Of a stretch of DNA of 64,000 bases, positions 44,130 to 53,470 are shown one piece after another (position 1 is the first letter of the stretch; each line of letters opens with the position of its first letter). The stretch covers positions 26,277-90,276 of the forward strand of contig QXXF01000020.1 of NCBI GenBank assembly GCA_009911365.1. The letters are read 5' to 3'. The notes below the pieces were generated by a model. The model was not told the origin of the DNA. It saw only the letters and a program-made list of their open reading frames with translations, and did no database searches. The DNA is from Clostridiales bacterium (GTDB taxonomy: Bacteria; Bacillota; Clostridia; Peptostreptococcales; Anaerovoracaceae). Made by a program: the position numbers and the translations under genes.

Positions 44130-45686
44130 ATGAGTATTACTGTCAAAGATTGTTTGTCCCTGCCCTCTCTCAGCTTTGGAACCGTCATCGCAGGGAAAGC
44201 TGGATTGGATCGCATCGTGTCATCCATATCCGTATTAGAGTTTTATGACCAAGACGATGCGCATCTGGATGTGTTCACACCCAATGAACTGGTGCTTTCC
44301 GCATTCTATGCGTTTCGGCATGATGCGCAAAAGCAGTGCGAAGCCATGGAAGATCTGATCAACACGGGTGCCATTGCCTTAGTTTTATTTTACGTGGGGA
44401 AAGTGCTCCCCCAAGTGGACGAAACCCTGATACAAACTGCGGACAAACACGACTTTCCCCTGATCATTTTAGAAAACAACAGTTATCAGGTCAAGTACAG
44501 CGACATTATTTCCGATATCATGGAAGCCATTATTCGGGATTCTGATTTTTCTCGAGATTTTATCCGCTCCACAGAGAAACGGTTGGCGCAGATCCCTGTG
44601 GAACTGCGGACCATGGAAAATCTTTTGCGTGTCATTTCCACCCATTATAAATGCAACCTGCTTTTGTGCGGTTCCTCCCAAGTTTATTTCCAGGTCACTT
44701 ACCGCCCATCTTCTGTTTTGCATGATCCAGATTATTTTTATCAGCTGTTCCGCCATACGTCTTCTGGCTATCAGACCGCAGAAGATCAGGGTCTTCGCGC
44801 CTACAAGATGGATTTTTCCTGTTTTGAAAACACGAGAATGACCCTCTACGCTTCTTGCTATAACACGCATCTTGATGAAAAGATTCTCACTGACATGTGT
44901 TCCTGTGTTGGATTCTTCTTTACCATTTGGGGCTATTCTCTGGATCTCCAATCACCCCAGACCCTGCTGCCTCTAATCCTTAAAGCAGAAGAATCCGCAG
45001 CAAAAAAGTATCTTTGGAATTCCAATATCGACTTTGCACGTATTTCCAGCTTGATCGTCATTTCCTCGGGAAAGGCTTCCCTAGATGCTTTGTATCGTGA
45101 CATTGTCCATGATTTCCATGAGTACCACAAGTTTTTCCTTGCTGACAAAATCGATGGGCACCTAGTAATCCTCACTTCCATCATATTCTCAAAAAGTCTG
45201 GATCACGCTTTGTATAACGACCTTTGCAGAGCCGTGGAAAACTGCGATGAGAAAGCCTCCTTTTTCATGGATAGCGGAAGCAAGGACATCGCTTCTATCA
45301 AAAGGACCTATACCGACTATCTCAGAAATGAGCCAGTGCTGGAAAAAATTTTTCTGAATCGGCGCAATTGGGACATCCATGATATCATGCTCACCCAGGA
45401 AATCACCGATCTTTCCAAAATCAACAGCAAACGAACCGAATACTTTTATGATATCATCGATTCTTTGAAAAACGACAGTGACGCTCTGCTAGAAACCCTT
45501 GCCACCTATTTGATCGATTGCGATTCAAAGCTGAACCTAACCGCTGACATGCTGTATTTACACAGAAACACGGTCACTTATCGCCTGAACAAGGCCAAAC
45601 AGCTGACAAACACGGACTTCACTCTGATGCCTGTGACGTATGATTTCTATATGGCTCTGGCGATCTGGAGATACCACAACATCTAA
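44130..45686 (+). CDS. PucR-family transcriptional regulator
   Basis: 518 residues. N-terminal PucR domain (SITVKDCLSLPSLSFGTVIA, ISVLEFYDQDD, ELVLSAFYAFR), a middle GGDEF-like ligand region, and a C-terminal CdaR/PucR HTH (LATYLIDCDSKLNLTADMLY, LHRNTVTYRLNKAKQL). Bacillus PucR controls purine catabolism. ATG 44130 has GAAGAAGGAA upstream; a longer frame from 44049 has no site and begins inside the palindrome. Divergent from the permease-DUF917 operon, which it probably controls. Confidence 0.9.
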   Translation: MSITVKDCLSLPSLSFGTVIAGKAGLDRIVSSISVLEFYDQDDAHLDVFTPNELVLSAFYAFRHDAQKQCEAMEDLINTGAIALVLFYVGKVLPQVDETLIQTADKHDFPLIILENNSYQVKYSDIISDIMEAIIRDSDFSRDFIRSTEKRLAQIPVELRTMENLLRVISTHYKCNLLLCGSSQVYFQVTYRPSSVLHDPDYFYQLFRHTSSGYQTAEDQGLRAYKMDFSCFENTRMTLYASCYNTHLDEKILTDMCSCVGFFFTIWGYSLDLQSPQTLLPLILKAEESAAKKYLWNSNIDFARISSLIVISSGKASLDALYRDIVHDFHEYHKFFLADKIDGHLVILTSIIFSKSLDHALYNDLCRAVENCDEKASFFMDSGSKDIASIKRTYTDYLRNEPVLEKIFLNRRNWDIHDIMLTQEITDLSKINSKRTEYFYDIIDSLKNDSDALLETLATYLIDCDSKLNLTADMLYLHRNTVTYRLNKAKQLTNTDFTLMPVTYDFYMALAIWRYHNI

Positions 45687-45839
45687 ATCTTTCTTAAATT
45701 AAGGGCATTTGTCAGCATGGATCCCGCTTTCAGTCAATAGAGGAAAATTGGTTGAAATAGCCGGGCACTGGTGATATGATGAAACAGAAGAACCCTAAGA
45801 AAGATAACAAGCAAACGAAATACGAAAGGAAGTGAAAGC

Positions 45840-46544
45840 ATGAGCACACATATCAACGCCGCGAACACTGGCGACATCGCAGAAACCATCCTCCTTCCAG
45901 GGGACCCGCTCCGGGCTAAATACATCGCGGAAAACTACCTATCCAGCCCAAAGCTGTATAACGAGATCCGAGGCATGCTGGGCTACACTGGAACATATAA
46001 GGGCGTGCCTGTTTCCGTACAGGGCACTGGCATGGGCATGCCTTCCATGGGAATCTATTCCTGGGAACTGATTACAGAATACAAAGTCCAAAACCTGATC
46101 CGTATCGGCACTGCCGGCTCTTTCCACGAGGGCATCAAGATTAAGGATCTTGTTCTGGGCGTGGCGGCGTCTACGGACTCCAACTACTCCCACGCCTTTC
46201 ATCTCCCTGGCACTTATGCGCCGTGCGCCAGTTATGAACTGCTGTCCAAAGCAAGGGACGCTTCGGAAAAGCTGGACATCCCCTTCAAAGCCGGAAACAT
46301 CGTTTCCTGCGACGTGTTCTACGAGTTTGGAGACTGGTGGAAAAAGTGGGCGGAAATGGGCGTGATGGCCGTGGAAATGGAGGCAGCCGCCCTTTACATG
46401 AACGCTGCTTACAACCGGGTGAACGCTCTAGCCATGATGACCATCAGCGACCACTTTGTCACTGGCGAACGCTCCACCGCAGAAGAACGGCAGCAGTCCT
46501 TTACGCAGATGATGGAGCTGGCCTTGGAAATGGCAGTCATCTAA
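45840..46544 (+). CDS. deoD: Purine nucleoside phosphorylase, DeoD type
   Basis: 234 residues; reversible phosphorolysis of purine nucleosides. Family motifs: ILLPGDPLRAKYIAE, GTGMGMPSMGIYSWEL, RIGTAGSF, VAVEMEAAALY-like GVMAVEMEAAALYMNA, and the catalytic ISDHFVTGE. The hexameric E. coli DeoD type, complete. ATG behind AAAGGAAGTG. Downstream of the PucR gene on the same strand and consistent with a purine-related theme, though it has its own spacing and terminator. Confidence 0.96.
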   Translation: MSTHINAANTGDIAETILLPGDPLRAKYIAENYLSSPKLYNEIRGMLGYTGTYKGVPVSVQGTGMGMPSMGIYSWELITEYKVQNLIRIGTAGSFHEGIKIKDLVLGVAASTDSNYSHAFHLPGTYAPCASYELLSKARDASEKLDIPFKAGNIVSCDVFYEFGDWWKKWAEMGVMAVEMEAAALYMNAAYNRVNALAMMTISDHFVTGERSTAEERQQSFTQMMELALEMAVI

Positions 46545-46575
46545 CCTTGTTTTTCATTGATCTGTTCCATCTGAT

Positions 46576-46620
46576 GAAAGCGACCGGAGCTGGTCACGCT
46601 CCTTTGCTCCGGTCGTTTTC
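46576..46620. terminator. Bidirectional terminator between deoD and mtaB
   Basis: GAAAGCGACCGGAGC pairs with GCTCCGGTCGTTTTC, giving a 14- to 15-bp stem with T residues on the plus side and A residues on the other. Confidence 0.85.
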
Positions 46621-46687
46621 TGTCTATTTTACGAACATTTCCGCATGCTCATCGTCAAATCCTTCTAGGCTCTTTTAGACCCTGGGC

Positions 46688-48037
46688 CTATGGCTTCTCT
46701 ATGAACAAGCCCTTCACACCCTCCTGAAAAGGTTCTCCCAGCTTGACAAATCGGAAGGAATTTGCGAGATGTTTTGCTTTCTCTTTCTCTGCTGGGATAT
46801 AAACACGGATGTAATTGTCCGTGAACCCAGTCAAATAACCACCCTCTCCCGTTTGATCCTGGTACTCTTCCAGCAGCACTCTGCGCACGCTCCCCTGATT
46901 TTCTTGAAAAAAGGCCAGTGCCGTGCGCTCTCCTTCCTCCATCAGCTGTTGATTCCTAGCCTTTTTCACAGGGGCCGGAATCTGACCCTTCATGGAGGCC
47001 GCCTTTGTCAAAGGCCGCTGGGAATATTTGAATCCATGTACTTTAGAAAATCCTGCTTCTTGAATGAGCCGCAGGCTGTCCTGGAAATCCGCTTCCGTTT
47101 CCCCTGGAAATCCGGCAATCAGATCCGTCGTAACCGCATACTGAGGATCGAATTCCCGCAGTACCTGAATAATTGCCAGATAATCCTCTCGTGAATAAGG
47201 CCGGTTCATGGCTCGTAGGATCCGGTCGCTGCCGCTCTGGGCCGAAAGATGAAGATGATGGCACAGCTTTTCGTAGCCAAGCAGCTGCCTCACATAGTCC
47301 TTGTCTACCACCGCTGGCTCCAGAGAACTGAGCCGGACGCGGAAATCCCCTTCCAGGCGCTGCAGCTTGTCCAGGATGATCGCAATGCCCAAAAGCCCAT
47401 TTTCCTCTTTGGAGAACCCTTCCTCTGTCCCGTAAAGAGCTGTGTTGATCCCTGTGAGCACCAGCTCCTTGAAGCCCTGGTCCAAAAGGCCCCTCGCCTC
47501 CGCAACCACGTCTTCCGGTGCCCTGCTGCGCACGCTTCCCCTGGCATAAGGAATGACACAATAGGAGCAAAAACGGTCGCAGCCCTCCTGGATCTTGATG
47601 AAGGCCCGGGTCCTGGATTCCGTAACGATCACCAGGCCGTTTTCTTCATAAGTCCTCAATTCTTCATAAGGCAGCACATGGGTCTGGGGCTTGCGCTGCT
47701 CTAGGAATTCTTCGATATATGTCAGGAGATTCCCCTTTTCATTGGTTCCAGCCACGATATCTACACCCGCGACATGTTCCACTCCCTCTGGATCGATCTG
47801 GGCATAGCACCCGGTGACCGCCACCACGCTCTGTGGGTTGAGTTTTTTCATCCGCCGGATGTATTGACGGGATTTTCGGTCCGCCAGCCCTGTGACCGTG
47901 CAAGTGTTAATCACGTAAATATCCGCAAACTCCGTTTCCCCTACGATCTCATACCCTCTGTCCCTGAATCGCAGGCAAAGAGCCTCTGTCTCGTATTGAT
48001 TCACTTTACAGCCTAATGTGTGGAACGCTACTTTCAT
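46688..48037 (-). CDS. mtaB: tRNA t6A37 methylthiotransferase MtaB
   Basis: 449 residues. Converts t6A37 to ms2t6A37 in ANN-decoding tRNAs. Has the UPF0004 domain with three cluster cysteines (TLGCKVNQYE, INTCTVTG, VTGCYAQ), the radical SAM CxxxCxxC in EGCDRFCSYCVIPYARG, and a C-terminal TRAM-like region (YLTGFTDNYIRVYIPAE). The ATG at 48037 (MKVAFHTLGCK) follows GAAAGGACGGG; the frame extends 45 codons upstream without homology. Confidence 0.95.
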   Translation of the reverse strand: MKVAFHTLGCKVNQYETEALCLRFRDRGYEIVGETEFADIYVINTCTVTGLADRKSRQYIRRMKKLNPQSVVAVTGCYAQIDPEGVEHVAGVDIVAGTNEKGNLLTYIEEFLEQRKPQTHVLPYEELRTYEENGLVIVTESRTRAFIKIQEGCDRFCSYCVIPYARGSVRSRAPEDVVAEARGLLDQGFKELVLTGINTALYGTEEGFSKEENGLLGIAIILDKLQRLEGDFRVRLSSLEPAVVDKDYVRQLLGYEKLCHHLHLSAQSGSDRILRAMNRPYSREDYLAIIQVLREFDPQYAVTTDLIAGFPGETEADFQDSLRLIQEAGFSKVHGFKYSQRPLTKAASMKGQIPAPVKKARNQQLMEEGERTALAFFQENQGSVRRVLLEEYQDQTGEGGYLTGFTDNYIRVYIPAEKEKAKHLANSFRFVKLGEPFQEGVKGLFIEKP

Positions 48038-48183
48038 GAAAACCCGTCCTTTCTCTATTATATATGTAGAAAAATCGCTTTTTCTGCGCCATCTTTTTCG
48101 GACCGTGAAGCCCTGCTCATATTTCCCCTGCTGCCGCATATGATTTAACACACTAAGAAACTCTGTTCTCAAGGAGGTTCCCT

Positions 48184-49977
48184 TTGAAACAAAACCTATG
48201 GAAAACGCTTATCTGCGCTGGGTTCGGCCTTTTGCTGGGCGCGTGCCTTTTTTGCCTGAACCCCTCCCTGCCCGCACAGCAGGCCTCGGTCAGCGACATC
48301 AAATGGGTGGATTTTAATGTGACCTACGAAGCCCTGAAAAAAGCCATGGAACTGGATATCAAGACCCATGATCAAGAAGCCCACGCTGGCTGGATCGATT
48401 CTCTGGCTTATTTGGGGGCCAAATATGGCGGTGATTTTTCCAATTACCAGGAAAAGGACTTGGATCAGTTCCTGGAAAACCTGGAAAAAGGGCAGGACTT
48501 AGAAGATTTCACAAAAAATATGAAGTATTTCTCCTACTACCAAAAAGCTTACGGTATGGTGCTGAGCGGACTTTTAGGCTACTATAAAGTAGAAGTCCCC
48601 AATGAAAACGGCAGCGGCACCCATTATGTGAAAAGCTACGGCCTGAAAGCCTTTTCTCCCATCGCAGAGGGTTTTTGGTACACGGACTGCGATGATTTCG
48701 GACAAAACCGCAGCTATGGCTACAGCAGGCAGCATCTAGGTCATGATCTGATGGCTGGCACTGGCACTCCTGTCATTGCCACGGAAGGCGGCATCGTGGA
48801 AGCCATAGGCTGGAACCAATACGGCGGCTGGCGGCTGGGCATCCGCAGCTTTGACCGGAACCGCTACTATTATTACGCACACTTGCGTAAAGACCATCCT
48901 TATGCGGAAAACTTGCGGGTCGGTCAGACAGTCAGCCCCGGTCAGGTCATCGGCTATGTGGGCCAGACCGGCTACAGCCTGAAAGAAAACACCAACAACA
49001 TTGAAACGCCTCACCTCCATTACGGCATGCAGCTGGTGTTGGAGGAACAGGCAAAAGACAGTCCCAACCAGGTATGGATCGATCTTTACGCCCTCACACG
49101 GCTACTGTCCCATCATCGCTCCACTGTGGAAAAGCAAGGCGATGAATACGTTCGTTCTTATCAGTTTTCCGAAGAAAGCTTTTATCTGGCCTCCGCAAAG
49201 GAAGCCACGGAAACCTCGGTCCAGCTTCCTGTGCTCATGTATCATGGGCTGCTGAAAGATCCTGCCAAGCAAAACGATTACGTTATCAGCCCAGACTTGT
49301 TTGAATCCGACCTGAAATATATGAAGGAACAAGGTTACACGGCCGTCCTCATGGCGGATCTTTTAGACTATGTGAACAATGGGACTCCCCTGCCGGAAAA
49401 GCCTGTCCTCATCACCTTTGACGATGGCAATTACAACAATTATTACTATGGCTTTCCCCTGCTGAAAACATACGGCATGAAAGCCGTGATCTCTATCATT
49501 GGCACTGAAACTGACAAATTCAGCAAACTCAAGGACAATAATCCTAATTACTCCAGCCTGACCTGGAATCAAGTCCGTGAACTGACAAATTCCGGCCTGA
49601 TAGAAATCCAAAACCATTCCTATGACTCTCATCAGGCCACAGGAAGCAGGCAAGGCATCAAGCCTCGCACTGGGGAAAGTCATAAAGAATACGTCCGTTA
49701 TTTGGAAAAAGATCTGATGAAACTGCAGAAAAAAATCAGGGAGGCCACAGGCACCGCACCTACTACCCTGGCCTACCCGTTTGGAGCTACTGCCGACAGT
49801 ACCAGGAGTATCGTCAAAAAGCTAGGCTTTCAAGCCACATTAGGCTGTGAGGAAGGTGTGAACGTCATCACCCAAAACGACCCCTCCTGCCTCTATGACT
49901 TGAAACGCTACTTGCGGACTCCTAAAAAAAGCAGCGCTGATTTCTTTCAGAACATCCAATCAGACATGGAATCATAG
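48184..49977 (+). CDS. Secreted fusion of M23 endopeptidase and NodB polysaccharide deacetylase
   Basis: 597 residues. Signal or anchor LICAGFGLLLGACLF, a helical region (40-140), then an M23 domain (about 165-310; RQHLGHDLMAGTGTPVIATE with the HxxxD zinc ligands, and PHLHYGM), a linker, and a NodB deacetylase (about 345-590; VLMYHGLL, VLITFDDG, HSYDSH, TLAYPFGA). It combines cleavage of peptide cross-links with removal of N-acetyl groups. Start TTG at 48184 behind AAGGAGGTTCCC. The M23 residue following HLG-HD keeps the motif. Possibly a spore or remodelling enzyme; the fusion order is uncommon. Confidence 0.9.
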   Translation: MKQNLWKTLICAGFGLLLGACLFCLNPSLPAQQASVSDIKWVDFNVTYEALKKAMELDIKTHDQEAHAGWIDSLAYLGAKYGGDFSNYQEKDLDQFLENLEKGQDLEDFTKNMKYFSYYQKAYGMVLSGLLGYYKVEVPNENGSGTHYVKSYGLKAFSPIAEGFWYTDCDDFGQNRSYGYSRQHLGHDLMAGTGTPVIATEGGIVEAIGWNQYGGWRLGIRSFDRNRYYYYAHLRKDHPYAENLRVGQTVSPGQVIGYVGQTGYSLKENTNNIETPHLHYGMQLVLEEQAKDSPNQVWIDLYALTRLLSHHRSTVEKQGDEYVRSYQFSEESFYLASAKEATETSVQLPVLMYHGLLKDPAKQNDYVISPDLFESDLKYMKEQGYTAVLMADLLDYVNNGTPLPEKPVLITFDDGNYNNYYYGFPLLKTYGMKAVISIIGTETDKFSKLKDNNPNYSSLTWNQVRELTNSGLIEIQNHSYDSHQATGSRQGIKPRTGESHKEYVRYLEKDLMKLQKKIREATGTAPTTLAYPFGATADSTRSIVKKLGFQATLGCEEGVNVITQNDPSCLYDLKRYLRTPKKSSADFFQNIQSDMES

Positions 49978-51138
49978 TTGGATAAAATTGTCTGACCTAG
50001 TAACTGTCGCCGGCGGCGCAGGGTCCAAATCTCTGTCCCCGATGCCCAGGATGGTCTCTGGCCGGATCCAAGGTCTGCCTTGGAGAGCGCTTGTCTCTTC
50101 ATGGGTCAGATACCCCTTGTAAACCGTCAGACTCCGTCTCAGAAAACCGTCTTTCACGCAGGCTTCTGCCACACCATCATTGAGCAGCTTCATGAAGTGA
50201 GGCAGCATGGCCGCCGCATAAGCCACGGTAGTGGAACCGGCAATGGCCCCCGGTATGTTGCTGACGCAATAATGAACCACGCCGTTTTCCACATAAATGG
50301 GATCCTCGTGAGTGGTTTCATGGAAAGATTCGATGGCACCGTCCGTATCATTGCTGATGTCCACCAGCACCGATCCCTTTTCCATCAGCTTCAGCATTTC
50401 CCTGTCCACCAGGAAATTTGGATCCCCCTTAGGCCATTTGACGCAGTTGAGGATCATGTCCGTATTTGAAAGGAGCTTCCTGATGTTTTCTTTGGTGCAG
50501 TACATGGTGTTCACCTTGTTGTGATACAGAGCTTCCACGTCCCGCAGCACGCCCAGGCTGATATCCATGACTGTCACATTGGCACCCAGGGCATGAAGCA
50601 CGGACAGAGCTGATTTTCCTACGATCCCCGCACCTAGGATCACCACGTTCATGCCAGGGGCTCCCGCCAGGCCGCTGACAAATTTGCCTTTTCCGCCATT
50701 GATCGTCAGCATGGCGTTAAGTCCTGCCAGAGCACCCTGTTTGCCCGCTGCTTCGCAATTTGGCGAGCCAAACCTGTGGGAGTCCTCTGCCGTGAAGGCA
50801 ATGACCTTTTTGTCAAGCAGTGCCTGCACCTCTTCCCGATGCGCAGCTGGATGGATGCAGGTAAGGATGATCTGCCCCTCCCGCAGCATCTCGTATTCGG
50901 ACGGTTCGATCTCTTTGACTTTGGTCACCAGGTCGCACTGTCCAAAGATCTCTTCCGCGGAATCAACCACCTGCGCACCTGCGGCGGCGTACGCTTCGTC
51001 TGCGAACCCAGCCTTTTCTCCCGCGCCAGACTGGACCAACGCCATGTGTCCCGCGGCTGTGATGGTCATGATCTCCGTAGGCGTAGCGATGGTCCGGTAT
51101 TCCCCATTTTTGATATCCTTTAACAATCCAAACTTCAT
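49972..51138 (-). CDS. Divergent alanine dehydrogenase / transhydrogenase-alpha family protein
   Basis: 388 residues. The N-terminal half (LLKDIKNGEYRTIATPTEIM, GAGEKAGFADEAYAAAGAQV, LVTKVKEIEPSEYEMLREGQ with the substrate Lys) and the Rossmann core (VVILGAGIVGKSALSVLHAL) fit the Ald/PNT family. The usual MSEVAGRMA-type motif is replaced by CEAAGKQGALAGLNAML, and the C terminus carries an extra RPETILGIGDRDLDPAP segment. NAD-dependent amino acid dehydrogenase is the best guess, but the substrate may not be alanine. ATG with GGAGGT upstream; overlaps the convergent fusion gene by 6 bp. Confidence 0.75.
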   Translation of the reverse strand: MKFGLLKDIKNGEYRTIATPTEIMTITAAGHMALVQSGAGEKAGFADEAYAAAGAQVVDSAEEIFGQCDLVTKVKEIEPSEYEMLREGQIILTCIHPAAHREEVQALLDKKVIAFTAEDSHRFGSPNCEAAGKQGALAGLNAMLTINGGKGKFVSGLAGAPGMNVVILGAGIVGKSALSVLHALGANVTVMDISLGVLRDVEALYHNKVNTMYCTKENIRKLLSNTDMILNCVKWPKGDPNFLVDREMLKLMEKGSVLVDISNDTDGAIESFHETTHEDPIYVENGVVHYCVSNIPGAIAGSTTVAYAAAMLPHFMKLLNDGVAEACVKDGFLRRSLTVYKGYLTHEETSALQGRPWIRPETILGIGDRDLDPAPPATVTRSDNFIQL

Positions 51139-51246
51139 ATATGTTTACCTCCTTATCTACGCAAGCACTATTTCTTTGTTTTTCAATGTCCCTGTTTGTC
51201 AGTTATATGAAAAGGAAAGCCGCATGTTTGTTGACGAGTTTCTTTC

Positions 51247-51984
51247 TCACAGCTCCAGTTCATACATGACCATGGCTAACGCCGCAGGTCCTGCTGTCTC
51301 TGTGCGCAAAATGGTCTTTCCCAAAGTGACCCGGTCCGCACCCGCCCGCACCAGGGTTTCCGCTTCTTGATCAGAAAAGCCGCCTTCTGGTCCGATGATC
51401 AGGGCAATGTCCTTTGGCCGCCGCATCTGACTTCGCAGGCTGTCCTTGATGGTCCTTCCAGTTTCATTCTCATAAGGAAACAGCACCAAATCGAACTCAG
51501 ACAAGGTTTTGATCATGTCCGGCAGCTTCACCGCTTCTTTGATTTCTGGTATGATGCCTCTGCGGCACTGTTTCACCGATTCCGCGGCGATCCGCTGCCA
51601 GCGCTGTTGTTTTTTGCTGAAATATCCTTTATCCACTACTACGGTCCGCTCCATGAACACGGGAACCAGGCTGAACGCACCTAGTTCCACGGATTTCTGA
51701 ATGATGGTTTCCATCTTGGACTGCTTTGGGATCCCTTGAAATAGAGTCACCCGCAGCTCTGGCTCTCTGGCGAATCTCTGCTTGTCCAAGATGCGGGCTT
51801 CCACAAAGTCCGCCTCCATGGCACTGATTTCCGCTTGGTATTCCCACTTTGCGGAATCGGAAATCTCGATTTTGTCCCCTTCTTTTAGGCGCAGGACTTT
51901 TCCCATATGTTTGATGTCCTCTTTGGAATAGATGAAAATGCTGTTTTCACCCACATTCGCGGCATCCACAAAAAATCTGCTCAT
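51247..51984 (-). CDS. rsmE: 16S rRNA m3U1498 methyltransferase
   Basis: 245 residues. SPOUT-class enzyme: HMGKVLRLKEGDKIEISD near the N terminus, VSLVPVFMERTVV-like segment, QCRRGIIPEI, and the knot motifs LIIGPEGGFSDQEAE and VTLGKTILRTETA. Methylates U1498 in the decoding centre. Lies 1 bp after prmA on the same strand, the usual prmA-rsmE order. Confidence 0.95.
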   Translation of the reverse strand: MSRFFVDAANVGENSIFIYSKEDIKHMGKVLRLKEGDKIEISDSAKWEYQAEISAMEADFVEARILDKQRFAREPELRVTLFQGIPKQSKMETIIQKSVELGAFSLVPVFMERTVVVDKGYFSKKQQRWQRIAAESVKQCRRGIIPEIKEAVKLPDMIKTLSEFDLVLFPYENETGRTIKDSLRSQMRRPKDIALIIGPEGGFSDQEAETLVRAGADRVTLGKTILRTETAGPAALAMVMYELEL

Positions 51985-51985
51985 T

Positions 51986-52951
51986 TTATTTCTCCGCTGC
52001 TATGGCGCACCACTCGCCTTTTTCCCGAACCTCCAAAACCTTCAGTCCTGCCTGGCAAATGGCCTCTTCCACTTCTTTGCGTTTTTCTAGGAGAATGCCA
52101 GAGGAAATGAATACGCCTTGCACTTCCAGATGTTCTGCCGCAGCCGGGGCCAGTTGAATCACCAAAGGCGCCATAAGATTGGCCGCAATCAAGCCTGCCT
52201 CTCCTTCCACATCCTTTGCCAGATCCCCTTCCTGTATGGTGACTAGATCGCCTACCCCATTGGCCTGGACATTTTCTCTGGCTGTCCGTACCGCATCAGG
52301 GTCAATCTCCACGCCTAGTACCGGCCCGCTCCCTAGCAGCGCCGCAGCAATGGAAAGGATGCCGGACCCGCACCCAATATCCAAGACTCTCTGGCCCTGT
52401 TTCAGATATGTTTCTATCAGTTCCAGACAAAGGCTGGTGGTTTCATGGGTCCCTGTACCAAATGCCATTCCCGGGTCGATCTCAATGATTTTCTCATCTC
52501 CTGTTTTTTCGTAGGACTCCCAAGTGGGTTTGATCACTAGGTTTTCCGTTACTTTCATGGGCTTAAAAAATTCTTTCCACTTGTCCTTCCAGTCGCTGTC
52601 ATCCACTACCCGGTCTTCGGCGTAAAGCCTGCCCAGGCTGGTGTCCCATCCGAACACGCCCTCCATCTCTTTGCCTTTTAGCATCATGATAGCAAGCTTC
52701 AGGTCTTGGACTTTCTTTCTTCCGTCTTCCGTGTCATCAAAGTATACGGTTACCACTGGCTCCCGCTCTTTATTCTCTAACAGGGATTCCTCAATATAGT
52801 CCCATTCGTATTCTTTTTTGTGTTCCATCAGATCATCCACATCTGCTGGATCGTCCACTGTGATCCCTATGATGCCCTTTTGCATCAGCATGGCAGTCAA
52901 AGGTTCGATGCCTTCATGGCTGGTATAGATTTTCACCTCAATAAATTTCAT
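51986..52951 (-). CDS. prmA: Ribosomal protein L11 methyltransferase
   Basis: 321 residues. N-terminal L11-binding domain, then the SAM-dependent domain with FGTGTHETTSLCLELIE, RVLDIGCGSGILSIAAALLG and NLMAPLVIQLAP. Methylates L11. Complete, with AGAGAGGAC upstream and rsmE immediately behind. Confidence 0.96.
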   Translation of the reverse strand: MKFIEVKIYTSHEGIEPLTAMLMQKGIIGITVDDPADVDDLMEHKKEYEWDYIEESLLENKEREPVVTVYFDDTEDGRKKVQDLKLAIMMLKGKEMEGVFGWDTSLGRLYAEDRVVDDSDWKDKWKEFFKPMKVTENLVIKPTWESYEKTGDEKIIEIDPGMAFGTGTHETTSLCLELIETYLKQGQRVLDIGCGSGILSIAAALLGSGPVLGVEIDPDAVRTARENVQANGVGDLVTIQEGDLAKDVEGEAGLIAANLMAPLVIQLAPAAAEHLEVQGVFISSGILLEKRKEVEEAICQAGLKVLEVREKGEWCAIAAEK

Positions 52952-53038
52952 AAAGTCCTCTCTTTTCTATTCTTTTTTATTCAAAACAAGAAAGCTCTCT
53001 GTCTTTCGTTAATCAGCGATCGGATTTTAGCCAAATCC

Positions 53039-53362
53039 TTACGTGACCCAGCCCCACGGAATAAATCGATCCAGCAGATAAATCATCACACCGTATCCAT
53101 GCTTTTTGATCATGTCCTCATCATCAAGACTTTCATTGTTTTCATTAATATAATATTCCAATGAATAACCGAGTCCATGATATTTGATCGTTGAGTCAGT
53201 CTGCTCCCTGCTCACGGTAATAAAAGGTTTTTGATAACTCAAGTCACTGTGCGTTGGATCCAGACAGACACTCAGGCGGACACAGTCCACTGCCACAAAA
53301 GCGATATAACAGATAGTCACAGCGATTATAACTGTGATTATAGCTTTCGTGCTTTTCCTCAT
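53039..53362 (-). CDS. Small membrane-anchored protein, 107 aa
   Basis: MRKSTKAIITVIIAVTICYI at the N terminus forms one membrane span or signal; the rest is an extracytoplasmic domain with SVCLDPTHSDL and KYHGLGYSLEYYI. I do not recognise the family, although the KYHGLGYSxEY pattern occurs in small Bacillota proteins of unknown role. The ATG at 53362 has GAGGTGAATGTG before it; a start nine codons earlier is less likely. Lies between prmA and the MATE gene. Confidence 0.65.
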   Translation of the reverse strand: MRKSTKAIITVIIAVTICYIAFVAVDCVRLSVCLDPTHSDLSYQKPFITVSREQTDSTIKYHGLGYSLEYYINENNESLDDEDMIKKHGYGVMIYLLDRFIPWGWVT

Positions 53363-53430
53363 CACATTCACCTCTTCTCCTATTTTCATCGCACCACACC
53401 ATTCTTATTTCATACCTTTACATTATATAG

Positions 53431-53456
53431 AAAAAAACGGCCTTGGGCAAGGCCGT
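53431..53456 (-). terminator. Terminator after MATE gene
   Basis: ACGGCCTTG/CAAGGCCGT with a 2-nt loop as drawn (a 4-nt loop in practice); on the minus strand it is followed by seven T (53431-53437). Confidence 0.93.
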
Positions 53457-53470
53457 TTCCGCAATCATTC

